A stretch of 64,000 bases of DNA from Streptomyces fuscichromogenes (GCF_014645815.1 NZ_BMML01000008.1:343468-407467), one strand, 5' to 3'; shown: positions 20,020-29,301, numbered from the stretch's first letter. The notes: generated by a model not told the origin, from the letters alone. A program made the numbers and translations.

Positions 20020-22938
20020 CTACGAGTCGGTGAGTCCCGCGGCCGCCTCGGGAGAGCCGCTCGGCTCGTCGAGCCGGTGCAATCTGGTGCGGAGAGACAC
20101 GGCGAGATCCTCAGCGTCGGCGTGGCCGAGTCGCTCCAGGACGTCCAGCCCGTCGGTCCACACAGCGCGGGCAGCGTCCGGCTGGCCGGCACTCAGGTGG
20201 ACGTCCCCAAGGCGCATGACGGTGCCGACCGCGTACCAGTCGATGCCGCCTCCCTGCTGGAAGATGGCCAGAGCGTCGCGATAGGCAGCGACGGCCTCGT
20301 CGTGCCGTCCGAGACGGTGCAGGGCGAAGCCGATGCTGTCCCAGCTGTCCGCCGCGCCGCTGTCGTATCCGAGTTCCTGACACAGGACCAGCGCCTGCCG
20401 GCAGTGGTCGAGGGCTTGCTGAGGCTGCTCAAGCAGCGTATGGAACCAGCCGACCGCGTTGAACGCGGTTGCTATCTCCATCCGGATTCGTCTGTCGTCG
20501 CCCCCACGGCCCGCATGAGCCTGGAGGAGTTCGAGCGACCGCTGCGCCGCGTCGAGCCCGGCTTGCGGATCGCCCTTCCGCTCCGCGATCGCGGCCAGAC
20601 CGCGATAGCTCTCGGCGCAGGCGTTCATGTCACCTGATTCGGTGAACAGTTCGATGGACCGCTCGATCTGAACGCGTGCCTCTTCCAAGCGGCCCAGATC
20701 CGTCGCGACGGAGCCGAGAGAACGATGGGCATAGGCCTGGGCAGTCCGGTCACCCAGCCTGCGCGCCGCTTCCATGGCGGCACGGTGTACGGCTTCCCGT
20801 TCCCGCGGCAGGCCACGCCGGTACAAATGGTGGCCCACAGCCCAGGCGAGTTGCCAGGTGTGAACGTCGTACCGGTGGAGGGCGGCCTGTTCGACGGCCG
20901 CCAGCAGTACCGCCTCCTCTGCGGTGAACCAGGCCCGCGCCTTCGCGGGGTCCCCGGCAAAATCCTCGGCACGCATTCCCTCGGCCACGGGCGCCAGTGA
21001 GATCAGTGCCCGGTGAAAGGTCAGCGCGACCCCCTCACGGGCGGTGTGCAGGTAGTGGTCGAACATCCGGTACCGGGCCGCCCGCACTTGATGGGGTGGA
21101 TCGACTGCCTCGGCCAGTTCGGTGGCGTAGACGCGCAGCAGGTCGTGGGAGGCATAGCGGCCCGGGGCAGGTTCGTCCACGAGGTGGGCCTGGACGAGTT
21201 CGGCCAACAGTTGCCTGACGTGCGGGACGGTGAGCCCGGCCAGGCTGGCCGCTGCGGGCAGGGCCACATCGGGCCCGGGGTGCAGGCCGAGCAGCCGGAA
21301 CAAGCGGGCAGCGTCAGGAGTGAGGGCGTGGTACGACCAGGAGAAGACGGCGCGCACGTCGGCCGCCGCGTCCGCGTCCTGGAACGCGTCGAGGCTGTCG
21401 GCGCTGTCACGCAGTTCAGCGGCGATGGCGGACAGCGGGAGAGCGGACCGGGTAGCCGCGCGGGCGGCGGCGACCGCCAGGGCGAGCGGCAGCCGTGCGC
21501 ACCGCTCGATGATCTCCTCCACCGCGTCCGGTTCGGCCGCGACCCGGCCGGGCCCCAGGCGCCGGGCGAGCAGCGCACGGGCCTCCAGCATGGAAAGCAG
21601 GTCCAGGTGGAGGGGGTGGGCACCGTCCACGGCGACCAGCCCGGAGAGCCGGTTGCGACTGGTGACGATGACCAGGCAGCCGGGTTCCCCGGGCAGCAGG
21701 GGCCGCACCTGCGCGGCGTCGTGGGCGTTGTCCAGCAGTACGAGCACCCGCTTGCCGGTGAGCAGGGTGCGGTACCGGGCCGCGAGCGCATCGGCGCCTT
21801 GCGGCAGCCCGCGCGCCTCGGCACCCAGCGACTCCAGCAGTGCGCGGAGAGCGTGTTCCGGCGGAACCGGCTGACCGACCGGGTCGAAGCCCCTCAGGTT
21901 CAGGTACAGCTGGCCGTCCGGGAAGCGGTCGGCGACCTGTCGCGCCCAGTGCACCGCGAAGGTGGTCTTGCCGACGCCCGCCATGCCCGCGATGGCACTG
22001 ATCACCACCGTGCCGTTCGAGGGCAACCGGGCCACCTCGGCCAGTTCGGCGTCGCGGCCGACGAAAACCGCGAGGCCGGCGGGCAGTTGGGCCGGGACGC
22101 CAGGGGCCTGGGCAGGTTCGGGTGCGGAGGTCCGGGCGGGTACTGGTACCGGCTCGGCCGGTGCCGACGGAGTGAGGAGCCCGGCGTCGGCCCGCAGAAC
22201 GCGCTGGTACATCGCCTGCAGTGTCGGGCCGGGATCGACCCCCAGCTCGCCGGCGAGCAGTGTCTGCGCCTCGCGGTAGGTGGCGAGGGACGCCGCCTGT
22301 CGACCCGACCGGTAGAGGGCGAGCATCAGCAGTTCCCTGAACCGCTCGTCCAGCGGGTGTTCGGCGACCAGCCCGGTCAGCTCCGCGACCGCCTCCGCAT
22401 GGGCGCCGAGGTCGAGTTCGGCCGTGAGCCGGGCCACCTCCGCGGACAGGCGCAGTTCGGCGAGCCGCTGCCGCTGGGCCTGCGCGTACTCGCCCCGGAC
22501 ACCGGCCAGCGCCGTCCCCCGCCACAGACCGAGCGCGTCCCGCAGGTACCCCACCGCGCCCTTGGTGTCTCCCGCACGTCGCGCCGCCTCGGCTTGGGCG
22601 ACCAGTTCCCGGAAGGTGCCGACGTCCAACTCGTGCGGCGAGACGCGGAGCTGATAGCCGTCCCCCGTGGAACGGATCACGGACGACGCGGTGTCCCCGG
22701 CGGGCTCCAGCGCCTTCCGCAGGCGGTGGACGTATGTCCGCACAATGCCGGGCGCGGTAGCCGGTGCCCGCGTCCCCCACACCGCGTCGATCAGCCCGCT
22801 CACCGGCACCTGCGAACCCTCCGCCAGCAGCAGCACGGCAAGCACCGCCTGCTGTTGGGGCGGACCGAGTTCGATCTCGTCCGAGCCGCGGCACGCCCTG
22901 ACCGGGCCCAGCACCGCGAACCGTAAGCGCGCTTCCAA
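20020..22938 (-). CDS. AfsR-like SARP regulator (DNA-binding, BTAD, NB-ARC, TPR)
   Basis: A 972-residue AfsR-type regulator with all modules. The winged-helix DNA-binding domain (FAVLGPVRACRGSDEIELG) covers the first 90 residues, and the activation domain runs to about 240. The NB-ARC ATPase has P-loop IAGMAGVGKTTFAVHWARQ near 315, VLVLLDNAHD and CLVIVTSRNRLSGL. TPR-like helices run to the end (HRSLGSVATDLGRLEEARVQ). I start it at TTG 22936-22938, because GAGGAGG lies 7 nt upstream; longer frames have no site. Codon 5 is TTA, so translation very probably needs the bldA tRNA. In known cases AfsR-type proteins integrate phosphorylation or ligand signals to activate secondary-metabolite genes. 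The target is not evident here. Confidence 0.92.
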   Translation of the reverse strand: MEARLRFAVLGPVRACRGSDEIELGPPQQQAVLAVLLLAEGSQVPVSGLIDAVWGTRAPATAPGIVRTYVHRLRKALEPAGDTASSVIRSTGDGYQLRVSPHELDVGTFRELVAQAEAARRAGDTKGAVGYLRDALGLWRGTALAGVRGEYAQAQRQRLAELRLSAEVARLTAELDLGAHAEAVAELTGLVAEHPLDERFRELLMLALYRSGRQAASLATYREAQTLLAGELGVDPGPTLQAMYQRVLRADAGLLTPSAPAEPVPVPARTSAPEPAQAPGVPAQLPAGLAVFVGRDAELAEVARLPSNGTVVISAIAGMAGVGKTTFAVHWARQVADRFPDGQLYLNLRGFDPVGQPVPPEHALRALLESLGAEARGLPQGADALAARYRTLLTGKRVLVLLDNAHDAAQVRPLLPGEPGCLVIVTSRNRLSGLVAVDGAHPLHLDLLSMLEARALLARRLGPGRVAAEPDAVEEIIERCARLPLALAVAAARAATRSALPLSAIAAELRDSADSLDAFQDADAAADVRAVFSWSYHALTPDAARLFRLLGLHPGPDVALPAAASLAGLTVPHVRQLLAELVQAHLVDEPAPGRYASHDLLRVYATELAEAVDPPHQVRAARYRMFDHYLHTAREGVALTFHRALISLAPVAEGMRAEDFAGDPAKARAWFTAEEAVLLAAVEQAALHRYDVHTWQLAWAVGHHLYRRGLPREREAVHRAAMEAARRLGDRTAQAYAHRSLGSVATDLGRLEEARVQIERSIELFTESGDMNACAESYRGLAAIAERKGDPQAGLDAAQRSLELLQAHAGRGGDDRRIRMEIATAFNAVGWFHTLLEQPQQALDHCRQALVLCQELGYDSGAADSWDSIGFALHRLGRHDEAVAAYRDALAIFQQGGGIDWYAVGTVMRLGDVHLSAGQPDAARAVWTDGLDVLERLGHADAEDLAVSLRTRLHRLDEPSGSPEAAAGLTDS

Positions 22939-23272
22939 CCGGCTTCCTCCTCGAACGATCCGCATCCGCAGCCAGCCGAAGAGACCGCTTTCTGAGCTAA
23001 CCATTCAAATCAAACAGAGTTCAAGCGGCTCGCCCTGACTCGGTGGTGCGACTGTCCTCGACACGAGCACGACGGTGCGGCCTTGCGATCCGCACGGGCG
23101 CCGAAGCTCCGGCTCCCGTCGGGATCCCAGGCAACGGGGCCACCTTCCGGGCATCCCTTGTCGAGAAGTCCCGGAAAAATCGCCCAGGTTGACACGGGTC
23201 ACGGGGAAGGCGAAGCCGCGCCCGCCCGGACAGAGCGTCCGGGCGGGCGCGGCATGAGCGGTTGCCGGTGGG
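22939..23272. other. intergenic region upstream of the AfsR-like gene
   Basis: About 330 bp without a coding-like frame. It contains the leader of the AfsR-like gene and, near 23160-23182, a degenerate version (GAGAAGTCCCGGAAAAATCG) of the AAGTCCCC clusters seen at both ends of the sdaA island. A strong hairpin follows at 23219-23249. Confidence 0.4.
23219..23249 (-). terminator. terminator hairpin after the Kelch-type gene
   Basis: A 13-bp perfect stem: CGCCCGCCCGGAC (23219-23231) pairs with GTCCGGGCGGGCG (23237-23249), with a 5-nt loop. It lies 24 bp past the stop of the minus-strand Kelch relic. There is no T-run, which is usual for Streptomyces terminators. Confidence 0.7.
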
Positions 23273-24655
23273 TCAGGTGGCGGCCAACGCCAGGTCGGCC
23301 GTCGTGGCGCGGCCCGGCGGAAGGGTCACCTCCTTGATTGCCGGGCGGTGGCCGGCGGCCGAGGCCGTGATCCGCACCGGGCTCGGGCGGGCGTCCAGCC
23401 AGAGGTCGTAGTGGCCGTCGGAATCGGTGCGTACGGTGTGCGCGTGTTGGCCGCAGCCGGTCGTCGCGGCGTGCGTCACCGGGCAGACCAGGACAGTGGC
23501 TCCGACGAGCGGTGCCCCCGTGTGCCGGTCGGTGACCGTTCCGGAGAGATGCCCCCAGGAACGCGGGTTCGTGGCCTTGAGGCTGACCTCGACCGATGCT
23601 CCGTCGTAGGGGGCGTCGGTGTTGTAGGTGAGCCGCGCGGTGTACGTGCCGGCCGTGGCCACGGCAGAGGCGTCCGCGCGGACGGTGACGGTGGTGGAGC
23701 GGCCGGGGGCGAGGTCGAACGAGGTCCTGTCCGCCGACAGCCAGCTGACGTCGTCGCCGTCGCACTGGTCGCGTCCGGGCAGCACCTCGGCCGAGGAGGC
23801 GGTGTCGTTGTCCGAGGTCATGCCGCCGATGCGGTAGATCCCGCAGCCGCCGCCGGCTCGGAACACGGCGGAGCCGGCGTTGGGCAGGCTGGACCAGATG
23901 TCGGACACCGGGTCGTATGCGACGACGGTGTTGGCTGCGTCCGTTCCGACGATGCCGCCGACCACCTGGAGTTTGCCGTCGTTCCCGCTGGCGGTGGCGC
24001 CCCAGCGCGTGTCGGGCATGTCGGCCGCACGGGTCCAGGTGTCGGCGGCGGGGTGGTACGCGTAGAGCGTGGCGCGGGCACCGTCCGCACTCCAGCCGCC
24101 GGCGACGTACATGGTCCCGTTGATGAACGCCCCGCCGGGTGACTCCAGGGCCTCGGGGATGTCGGCGATGGGTGTCCAGGTGTCGGTGGCCGGGTCGTGC
24201 ACATAGCTGCTGGTGAGGAACTTCCCGCCGATGATTCCGGAGACTCCTGCGACGGAGTACACCTTGCCCTGGTAGGTGCCCACCGCGTTGTCCATGACGG
24301 GCTCGGGGTAGTCGGCGATGCCGGTCCAGGGCCCGGTCGACGCCGATGTCGTGGGCGGCGGGTCGTTCGACGTGCTCTTCGCGCCCGAGGGGCCGTAACT
24401 CAGCGGTCCGGGTGAGTAGTTGCCCTTGACGCGCACCGTCGGGGCGCCCGCCGAGGAGTCCGACGTGGTCGTGGAGGTGCCGTCGGGTGAGGTGTAACCG
24501 GTGCTCTGCTCGCCGAGGTTGACATGCAGCGGCGCCTGCCCCGTGTTGGTGAAGGTGATCTTCTTGCCGACTGATCCGCCCAGTGACTCGTTGACCGGGA
24601 GTCTGCTCGAACTCACCGCCAGGCGGCTCGCCTTGAGCGGGCGGCGGCCGTCCGG
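23273..24655 (-). pseudogene. 5'-truncated secreted Kelch-repeat / carboxypeptidase-regulatory protein
   Basis: About 460 residues of an extracellular protein without a start codon or signal peptide. The order is an Ig-like beta segment (LPVNESLGGSVGKKITFTN), then Kelch-like repeats forming a propeller (YPEPVMDNAVGTYQGKVYSV, DPATDTWTPIADIP, GGAFINGTMYVAGG, HPAADTWTRAADMPDTRW, DPVSDIWSSLPNAG). A second beta domain and a C-terminal carboxypeptidase-regulatory-like domain (HLSGTVTDRHTGAPLVGATV) follow. In Streptomyces this arrangement is typical of the tail of large S8 (subtilisin-like) secreted peptidases, so the protease domain is probably what was lost. The family inference is from memory. 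Recognisable homology stops around 24655. Confidence 0.7.
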
Positions 24656-24777
24656 TACGTGTGCCGTCCGGCGGGGGCGCTGAACAGCCGGTAGTAGCGC
24701 GCGCACGTCTTGAGGACAGCAGGGAGGACGGCAAGGGGCACCCTTTTCGTCGATTTCAGGACCCGGTCGGGCCGAGA

Positions 24778-25002
24778 TCAGAGGGGTTCGTAACCGCTGT
24801 ACGACTCGTCCGCGCAGGCGGCGTCTGCCGTCGTGCCGTCGACAGGTACGTCCGGTGCGGCGGGCGTCGGTTCGGGGTGTCGCTCTCCGGCGGGCGGCAC
24901 GTCGGTGTGCTGCGGTCCGGTGGCGGCGCCGGCGGGACTGTCGGCGCCGCCCGCACAGGCGCTCGGTGCGCCGGGCTCGGGTTCGGGGGGTGTGCTGCTC
25001 AT
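24778..25002 (-). CDS. small Pro/Ala-rich protein of unknown function
   Basis: A possible 74-residue protein starting MSSTPPEPEPGAPSA and ending DESYSGYEPL. Third codon positions are mostly G/C, which favours real coding, but there is no convincing ribosome-binding site; GGAGAGG is about 16 nt away. It is rich in proline, alanine and acidic residues, with two cysteines, no membrane segment and no family I recognise. It lies between the broken 5' ends of two divergent genes, so it could be chance or a fragment. Confidence 0.3.
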   Translation of the reverse strand: MSSTPPEPEPGAPSACAGGADSPAGAATGPQHTDVPPAGERHPEPTPAAPDVPVDGTTADAACADESYSGYEPL

Positions 25003-25042
25003 CCGACGGATGGATGCCTCTCCGGTCATGGCCAGGTGAAGG

Positions 25043-25720
25043 CGGGCTCGCGGGATCCTGCGCCAGCTGAGTCTGATGCACAAGCTCGTGTCGATGTCCG
25101 ACGACGACCGTGACCGGCTCATCGACCAGTTCTGGGACTTCGTGACCGACGGCCTGGACGTCCATCCCAGCTATGTGGAGGGGCTGCAGAGTCGGCGGCC
25201 GCGGCTGCCCGAGGAGCCGTCCACCGAGCAGTTGGAGGCCTGGATCGAACTCGCCGAGATCGTGCAGGACGCGGAGTTCCGCACGGCGCTGCGGGACTTC
25301 TTCCACCGCACCTTCGGCACCGAGAAGGGCAGGCTGATGGCTTCGCCGGAGATGATGGACCGCTTCGAGAGGCACCGCCTGCTTCGCCTGGAGGCACGGG
25401 CCGCCCAGCAGGCAGGCGTGCCCGCGGAGTCGCCGCAGGCCCGGGACATCGCCGAGCGTGTGGCCGCCGACTCGGCGGAACTGGTCTCCGCCATGACCGG
25501 GGAGCACGACATCGACAAGGCCCGGCGCAGCATCGTCGAGTTCGACCCGAACGGCAGGGCGGCACAGTGGGTGGCCGGGTCGACCGGCCTGAAGCTGCTG
25601 ACCAGATACCTTTCCCTGGTGGCGACGGTCAACGGCACGCCCAAGCCGGACCTGGACCCGGACCGGGCGGCGGCACTCCGCGAGTGGACGGCCACGGCCC
25701 TGCGCCAGGGCACAGGTTGA
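25043..25720 (+). pseudogene. MerR-type regulator lacking its DNA-binding domain
   Basis: The C-terminal effector part of a MerR-family regulator. LMHKLVSMSDDDRDRLIDQF, PSTEQLEAWIELAEIVQDAEF and the rest align by eye with LMNKLARLSAAERKRIMEEF and PTPEQVDAWVELAELVQDPEF of the intact MerR gene at 29708-30622. Similarity begins upstream of the first ATG (25076), just after an in-frame TGA at 25037-25039, and the helix-turn-helix is absent. It is therefore more likely a 5'-deleted gene than a separate short protein. A free-standing effector domain translated from 25076 (214 residues) is possible. Confidence 0.7.
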
Positions 25721-25822
25721 GCATGGCCGCTCCGCAGACTCACCCGCGTGACACGGCGAGGACCGGGAGTTCGGCACAGGGCCGTACCGGATGCACGGCT
25801 CGCTGCCCGGGGTGGTGGTCGG

Positions 25823-26716
25823 TCAGCCTGTGGTCAGCCATGCGCGGGTGCCGAACGAGGCGCAGGCGTGGGAGGCGACCGTCGCGGCCCGTGACAGGGC
25901 CTCGGCGAAGGCCGGTCCGTCGATCCGGTCGGGTCCGCTCAGGTGGTAGGCGAGGGCACCGTGCAGGACGTCGCCCGCGCCCAGCGTGTCCACCACGCGC
26001 GTCTCGGGAACCCCGACGAGACCACCGCCGCCGGGGCCCGCCCACACGATCGGCGCCGCGCCGCCGGTGACCGCCGCCCAGACCACCCCGTGGTCGCGGA
26101 GGAACTCCATGGTCTCGGCGGGTGAAGCGGTACCGGGCGGGTGGAAGTCCGCGGAGCACACGGCGACGTCGGTCGACGGCAGCAGCCGCTCCGTGCCGTC
26201 CTTCCAGCTGCCCGCGTCGAGGACGGTGAGCCGGCCGGCCGAGCGGGCGACGTGCGCGGCTTCGACGGCCAGCGCCAGGTGATGCCCGTCGAACTCGGCG
26301 ATGTCGCACGCCACCAGCTCTTCCAGGTCGGCCGGGGCCCGCAGCCGGTGCCCGGTCGCGTTGGTCGAGGCGACCGCACGTTCCCCGGTCGACGCGGTCA
26401 CCAGGACCGAGGACACCGCGGGCGGGTGCGTGGACTCGGCGGCCAGGTCCCGGACGCGTACGCCGAGCGCGTCGAGGTCCGCCCGCACGCCGAGCGCCAG
26501 CGGATGCGAGCCGAGGCCCGTGAGCAGCCGGGGCAGGCCGCCCAGCCGGCCGAAGGCCACGGCCGCGCCGGTGGCCGGGCCGCCCGCCGCGACCACCTGG
26601 TCACGGGCCGTCAGTTTCTCGTCCGGCCCCGGTACCCGGTCCACCAGCTGGACGACGTCCAGGGTGCACAGCCCCACGAACAGGCCCTCCGGCCGCCGCC
26701 CCGCCACCGGCCCCAT
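25823..26716 (-). CDS. PfkB-family carbohydrate kinase
   Basis: A 297-residue sugar or nucleoside kinase of the ribokinase/PfkB family. The N-terminal glycine-rich signature is AAGGPATGAAVAFGRLGG. The C-terminal signature DTLGAGDVLHGALAYHL contains the catalytic aspartate and the GAGD anion hole. The start is ATG 26714-26716, with GGAGGAGG 9-10 nt upstream; the longer frame lacks a site. The substrate cannot be read from the sequence. It is divergent from the PI-PLC gene across 164 bp. Confidence 0.9.
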   Translation of the reverse strand: MGPVAGRRPEGLFVGLCTLDVVQLVDRVPGPDEKLTARDQVVAAGGPATGAAVAFGRLGGLPRLLTGLGSHPLALGVRADLDALGVRVRDLAAESTHPPAVSSVLVTASTGERAVASTNATGHRLRAPADLEELVACDIAEFDGHHLALAVEAAHVARSAGRLTVLDAGSWKDGTERLLPSTDVAVCSADFHPPGTASPAETMEFLRDHGVVWAAVTGGAAPIVWAGPGGGGLVGVPETRVVDTLGAGDVLHGALAYHLSGPDRIDGPAFAEALSRAATVASHACASFGTRAWLTTG

Positions 26717-26880
26717 CCGCCAGCACCTCCTCCGGCCTCGGCATCCGCCGCTCAGCGTACGTGCGGCCGCCCGGGTCCCGAGGGAGTTACGGAGGCCGAT
26801 GTTCCTCCAGGGGCTACCGATCAGTAACCGTCTGCTTCTACGCTGCCGCCAACTCACCACCAAAACAAGGGAGTTGGGTC

Positions 26881-27924
26881 ATGCGCATACTGAGACGGCT
26901 GGCGGCGGTCCTGGCTGCCGGCGCCCTGTTCGTGATGGCGGGCTCCGCCGCGCACGCGGACCCGGACCTGAACGCGGCGAAGTTCTCCGAGACCACGAGC
27001 GTCGGCACGCACAACGCGTACGACAGGGCCAAGTACACGTACTGGGCGCAGGCCCTGGACTCCGGCGCCTCGTTGCTGGAGCTGGACGTGTACGTCGACA
27101 GCATCAGCAAGCGGTGGCGGGTCAGCCACAGCAACCCGTGGGGCAACGACAACAACTGCGAATACGCCAACACGCCGAGCCAGTTGTACAGCAAGAGCAC
27201 CAGCCAGGACCTCGGCAGCTGCCTGGACAACATGGCCGCCTGGGAGCAGCTGCACCCGGACCACGCGCCCATCGTCGTCAAGGTCGAGATGAAGGTCGGA
27301 TTCAACCAGACCATCGGCCTCGGGCCCACCGCGTTCGACACGCTGGTGTCGCAGAAGCTCGGCAGCAGCGTGTACAAGCCCGCCGACCTGCTCGGCTCGT
27401 CGTACGCCACGCTCGACGCCGCCGCCAAGGCCGACGCCTGGCCCACCCGCGACCAGTTGAAGGGCAAGTTCATCTTCGAACTGATCCCGGGCACGGTGGA
27501 GGAGGCCAACCCGTTCGACCACTACTGGACGGACCAGGAGTACGGCGACCACCTGCGGGACCTGTCCGCCGCCGGGAACATCTCGCAGGCCCAGGCCTTC
27601 CCCGCCGTCCTGGGCGCCGCCGCCGGGGATCCCCGGACCAGCAGGTACGACGCCTCCATCCAGCCCTGGTTCGTGTTCTTCGACGGCGACGCGGCGACGT
27701 ACGTGAACAACGGCTACGACACGTCGTTCTACGCCACGAACCACTACATCCTGATCATGACGGACGCCTACAACGTCTCACCGGCGATCTCCTCGACGGC
27801 TCCGACCGACGCCGAGGTCGCGGCCCGGCTGGCGCTGCTGGCCGCCGACCACGCCAGCATCATCACCTCCGACTGGTCGACGAAGTCGGCGGCCGTGCTC
27901 GGCGAGGTGGCGGCCCGGAGCTGA
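26881..27924 (+). CDS. secreted phosphatidylinositol-specific phospholipase C-like enzyme
   Basis: A 347-residue secreted protein. The signal peptide MRILRRLAAVLAAGALFVMA... likely ends at AHA, residue 26. The PI-PLC catalytic region carries the first histidine in SVGTHNAYD and the second in WRVSHSNPWG, with acidic residues in LLELDVYVD and VVKVEMK fitting the calcium-dependent actinobacterial PLC group. It should cleave phosphatidylinositol outside the cell. ATG 26881 has AGGGAG 8 nt upstream. It is followed 100 bp later by a GH25 lysozyme gene in the same direction. Confidence 0.88.
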   Translation: MRILRRLAAVLAAGALFVMAGSAAHADPDLNAAKFSETTSVGTHNAYDRAKYTYWAQALDSGASLLELDVYVDSISKRWRVSHSNPWGNDNNCEYANTPSQLYSKSTSQDLGSCLDNMAAWEQLHPDHAPIVVKVEMKVGFNQTIGLGPTAFDTLVSQKLGSSVYKPADLLGSSYATLDAAAKADAWPTRDQLKGKFIFELIPGTVEEANPFDHYWTDQEYGDHLRDLSAAGNISQAQAFPAVLGAAAGDPRTSRYDASIQPWFVFFDGDAATYVNNGYDTSFYATNHYILIMTDAYNVSPAISSTAPTDAEVAARLALLAADHASIITSDWSTKSAAVLGEVAARS

Positions 27925-28024
27925 CAATTCACGCGCACACGGGGATCCCGGGCGCCGGGACGGGGAATACGACATACGCAGTTGCAATTCGTGTCACCCC
28001 ACGGGCACCAAGGAGCCACCGCAC

Positions 28025-28585
28025 ATGCTGCACGGAATCGACGTGAGCGCCTACCAGTCCTCCGCCTACGACACGGACGGCCTCTCCTTCGTCTTCATCA
28101 AGGCGACGGAGGGGCGTTCGTACGTGAACCCGAAACTCGCCGCCCAGACGAAGACCGGGCGCGACGCCGGACTGGTCGTCGGCTTCTACCACTTCCTCTG
28201 GCCCGGCGACCTCACCGCCCAGGCCGAGTACTTCGTCCGGCACGCCCCCGAGAGGGCGGGCGAGATCCTCGCCGTCGACTGGGAGACCACCGGCGACGGC
28301 ACGCACGCGAGCAACGCCGAGAAGGACTCGTTCATCCGCAAGGTGAAGGCGCTGCGGCCGGACAACCGGGTGATCCTCTACTCGAACCGCGACTACTGGC
28401 TGACCGTCGACACCACCTCGTACGCCGGCGACGGCCTCTGGATCGCCGACTACGTCAGCGCCGGCCACCCCCGCATCAGGGCCGACTGGCTCTTCCACCA
28501 GTACACCAGCGACCCGCACGACAAGAACGTGGCCGACTTCGCCGACCGGGCCGCACTCAGGGCCTGGGCGGCGAAGGACGACTGA
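28025..28585 (+). CDS. GH25-family lysozyme (muramidase) without signal peptide
   Basis: A 186-residue glycoside hydrolase family 25 domain that starts directly at the catalytic fold. HGIDVSAYQ carries the first acidic residue, FVFIKATEGRSYVNP follows, and ILAVDWETTGD carries the Asp/Glu pair of the active site. The C-terminal WLFHQYTS strand completes the barrel. It should hydrolyse the MurNAc-GlcNAc bond of peptidoglycan. There is no N-terminal signal and no cell-wall-binding repeat, so the route to the wall is unclear. ATG 28025 has AAGGAG 9 nt upstream. Confidence 0.92.
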   Translation: MLHGIDVSAYQSSAYDTDGLSFVFIKATEGRSYVNPKLAAQTKTGRDAGLVVGFYHFLWPGDLTAQAEYFVRHAPERAGEILAVDWETTGDGTHASNAEKDSFIRKVKALRPDNRVILYSNRDYWLTVDTTSYAGDGLWIADYVSAGHPRIRADWLFHQYTSDPHDKNVADFADRAALRAWAAKDD

Positions 28586-28587
28586 GC

Positions 28588-28613
28588 GTCCGGTCCGTCC
28601 GGTCCGTCCGGTC
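28588..28613. repeat. short tandem repeat after the lysozyme gene
   Basis: The 9-bp unit GTCCGGTCC is repeated almost three times directly after the lysozyme stop codon. It is likely a slippage tract with no evident function. Confidence 0.6.
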
Positions 28614-28638
28614 GCGCCGGGGGGCGAGGGCGGAGCCG

Positions 28639-29301
28639 TCAGCCGCGGAAGCCCTCCGGGCGCTCCGGGGACGCCTCCGCCAGAGCCTTGCGCACCCCCT
28701 CGACGTCCGCCCGCAGGCCGTACACCGGGGTGCCCGGCTGCTGGCGCCAGGAGTCGTCGATGCCGCCGTTGTCGACCGTGTCGAAGCCGAGTTCGTCGAT
28801 CAGGTCACGGACGACCCGCTTGGCGGCCGCGTCGTCGCCGGAGACCGGGAGGGCCTGGCGGTCGGGGTCGCCCGCGGGGAGGTGGCGGTCCAGGATGTCC
28901 TGGGCGAAGGTGCCGTTGAAGGCCTTGATCACGGGGTGCCCGATCTGCCGTTCGGTCCAGCGGCTCTCCGTGATGCCCTCGTCCTCGATACCGGCGATCC
29001 GGCCGTCCCGCTCCCGCGGGTAGTAGTTGTTGGTGTCGATCACGGCCACGTCGTCCGCGGCGCCGTCCAGGAGGCCGGAGGGCAGGCCCGGGACCGCCTT
29101 GACCGGGACCGTGACCACCACGACCTCGGCGCCGCGCGCGGCCTCCTCGGCCCGTACGGGCGTCGCTCCCGTCTCCTCGGCCAGTGCGGCGAGCGTCTCG
29201 GGGCCCCGCGAGTTGGCCACGGACACGTCGTGGCCGAGGGCGGCCAGCCGCCGGGTGAGGTTGCCGCCGATGTGGCCCGCGCCGATGATGCCGATCTTCA
29301 T
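28639..29301 (-). CDS. NADP/F420-type reductase (F420H2:NADP oxidoreductase-like)
   Basis: A 220-residue Rossmann protein with the N-terminal dinucleotide motif MKIGIIGAGHIGGNLTRRL, then ANSRGPETL, VVVTVPVKAV and VIDTNNYYP. These match the NADPH-dependent F420 reductase/oxidoreductase family, which also includes uncharacterised NAD(P)-binding enzymes. ATG 29299-29301 is preceded by AAAGG about 8 nt away; a longer frame from 29337 is less likely. A palindromic TTGCATGCA region lies just upstream. The specific electron partner is uncertain. Confidence 0.85.
   Translation of the reverse strand: MKIGIIGAGHIGGNLTRRLAALGHDVSVANSRGPETLAALAEETGATPVRAEEAARGAEVVVVTVPVKAVPGLPSGLLDGAADDVAVIDTNNYYPRERDGRIAGIEDEGITESRWTERQIGHPVIKAFNGTFAQDILDRHLPAGDPDRQALPVSGDDAAAKRVVRDLIDELGFDTVDNGGIDDSWRQQPGTPVYGLRADVEGVRKALAEASPERPEGFRG

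Noticed and set aside
21013..22926. A 637-codon plus-strand frame opposite the AfsR-like gene
   Set aside because: Same cause. The minus strand encodes a clear multidomain regulator.
23160..23182. Second island boundary at the degenerate AAGTCCC pair
   Set aside because: There is no matching direct repeat of a gene end, and the similarity is too short to call a boundary.
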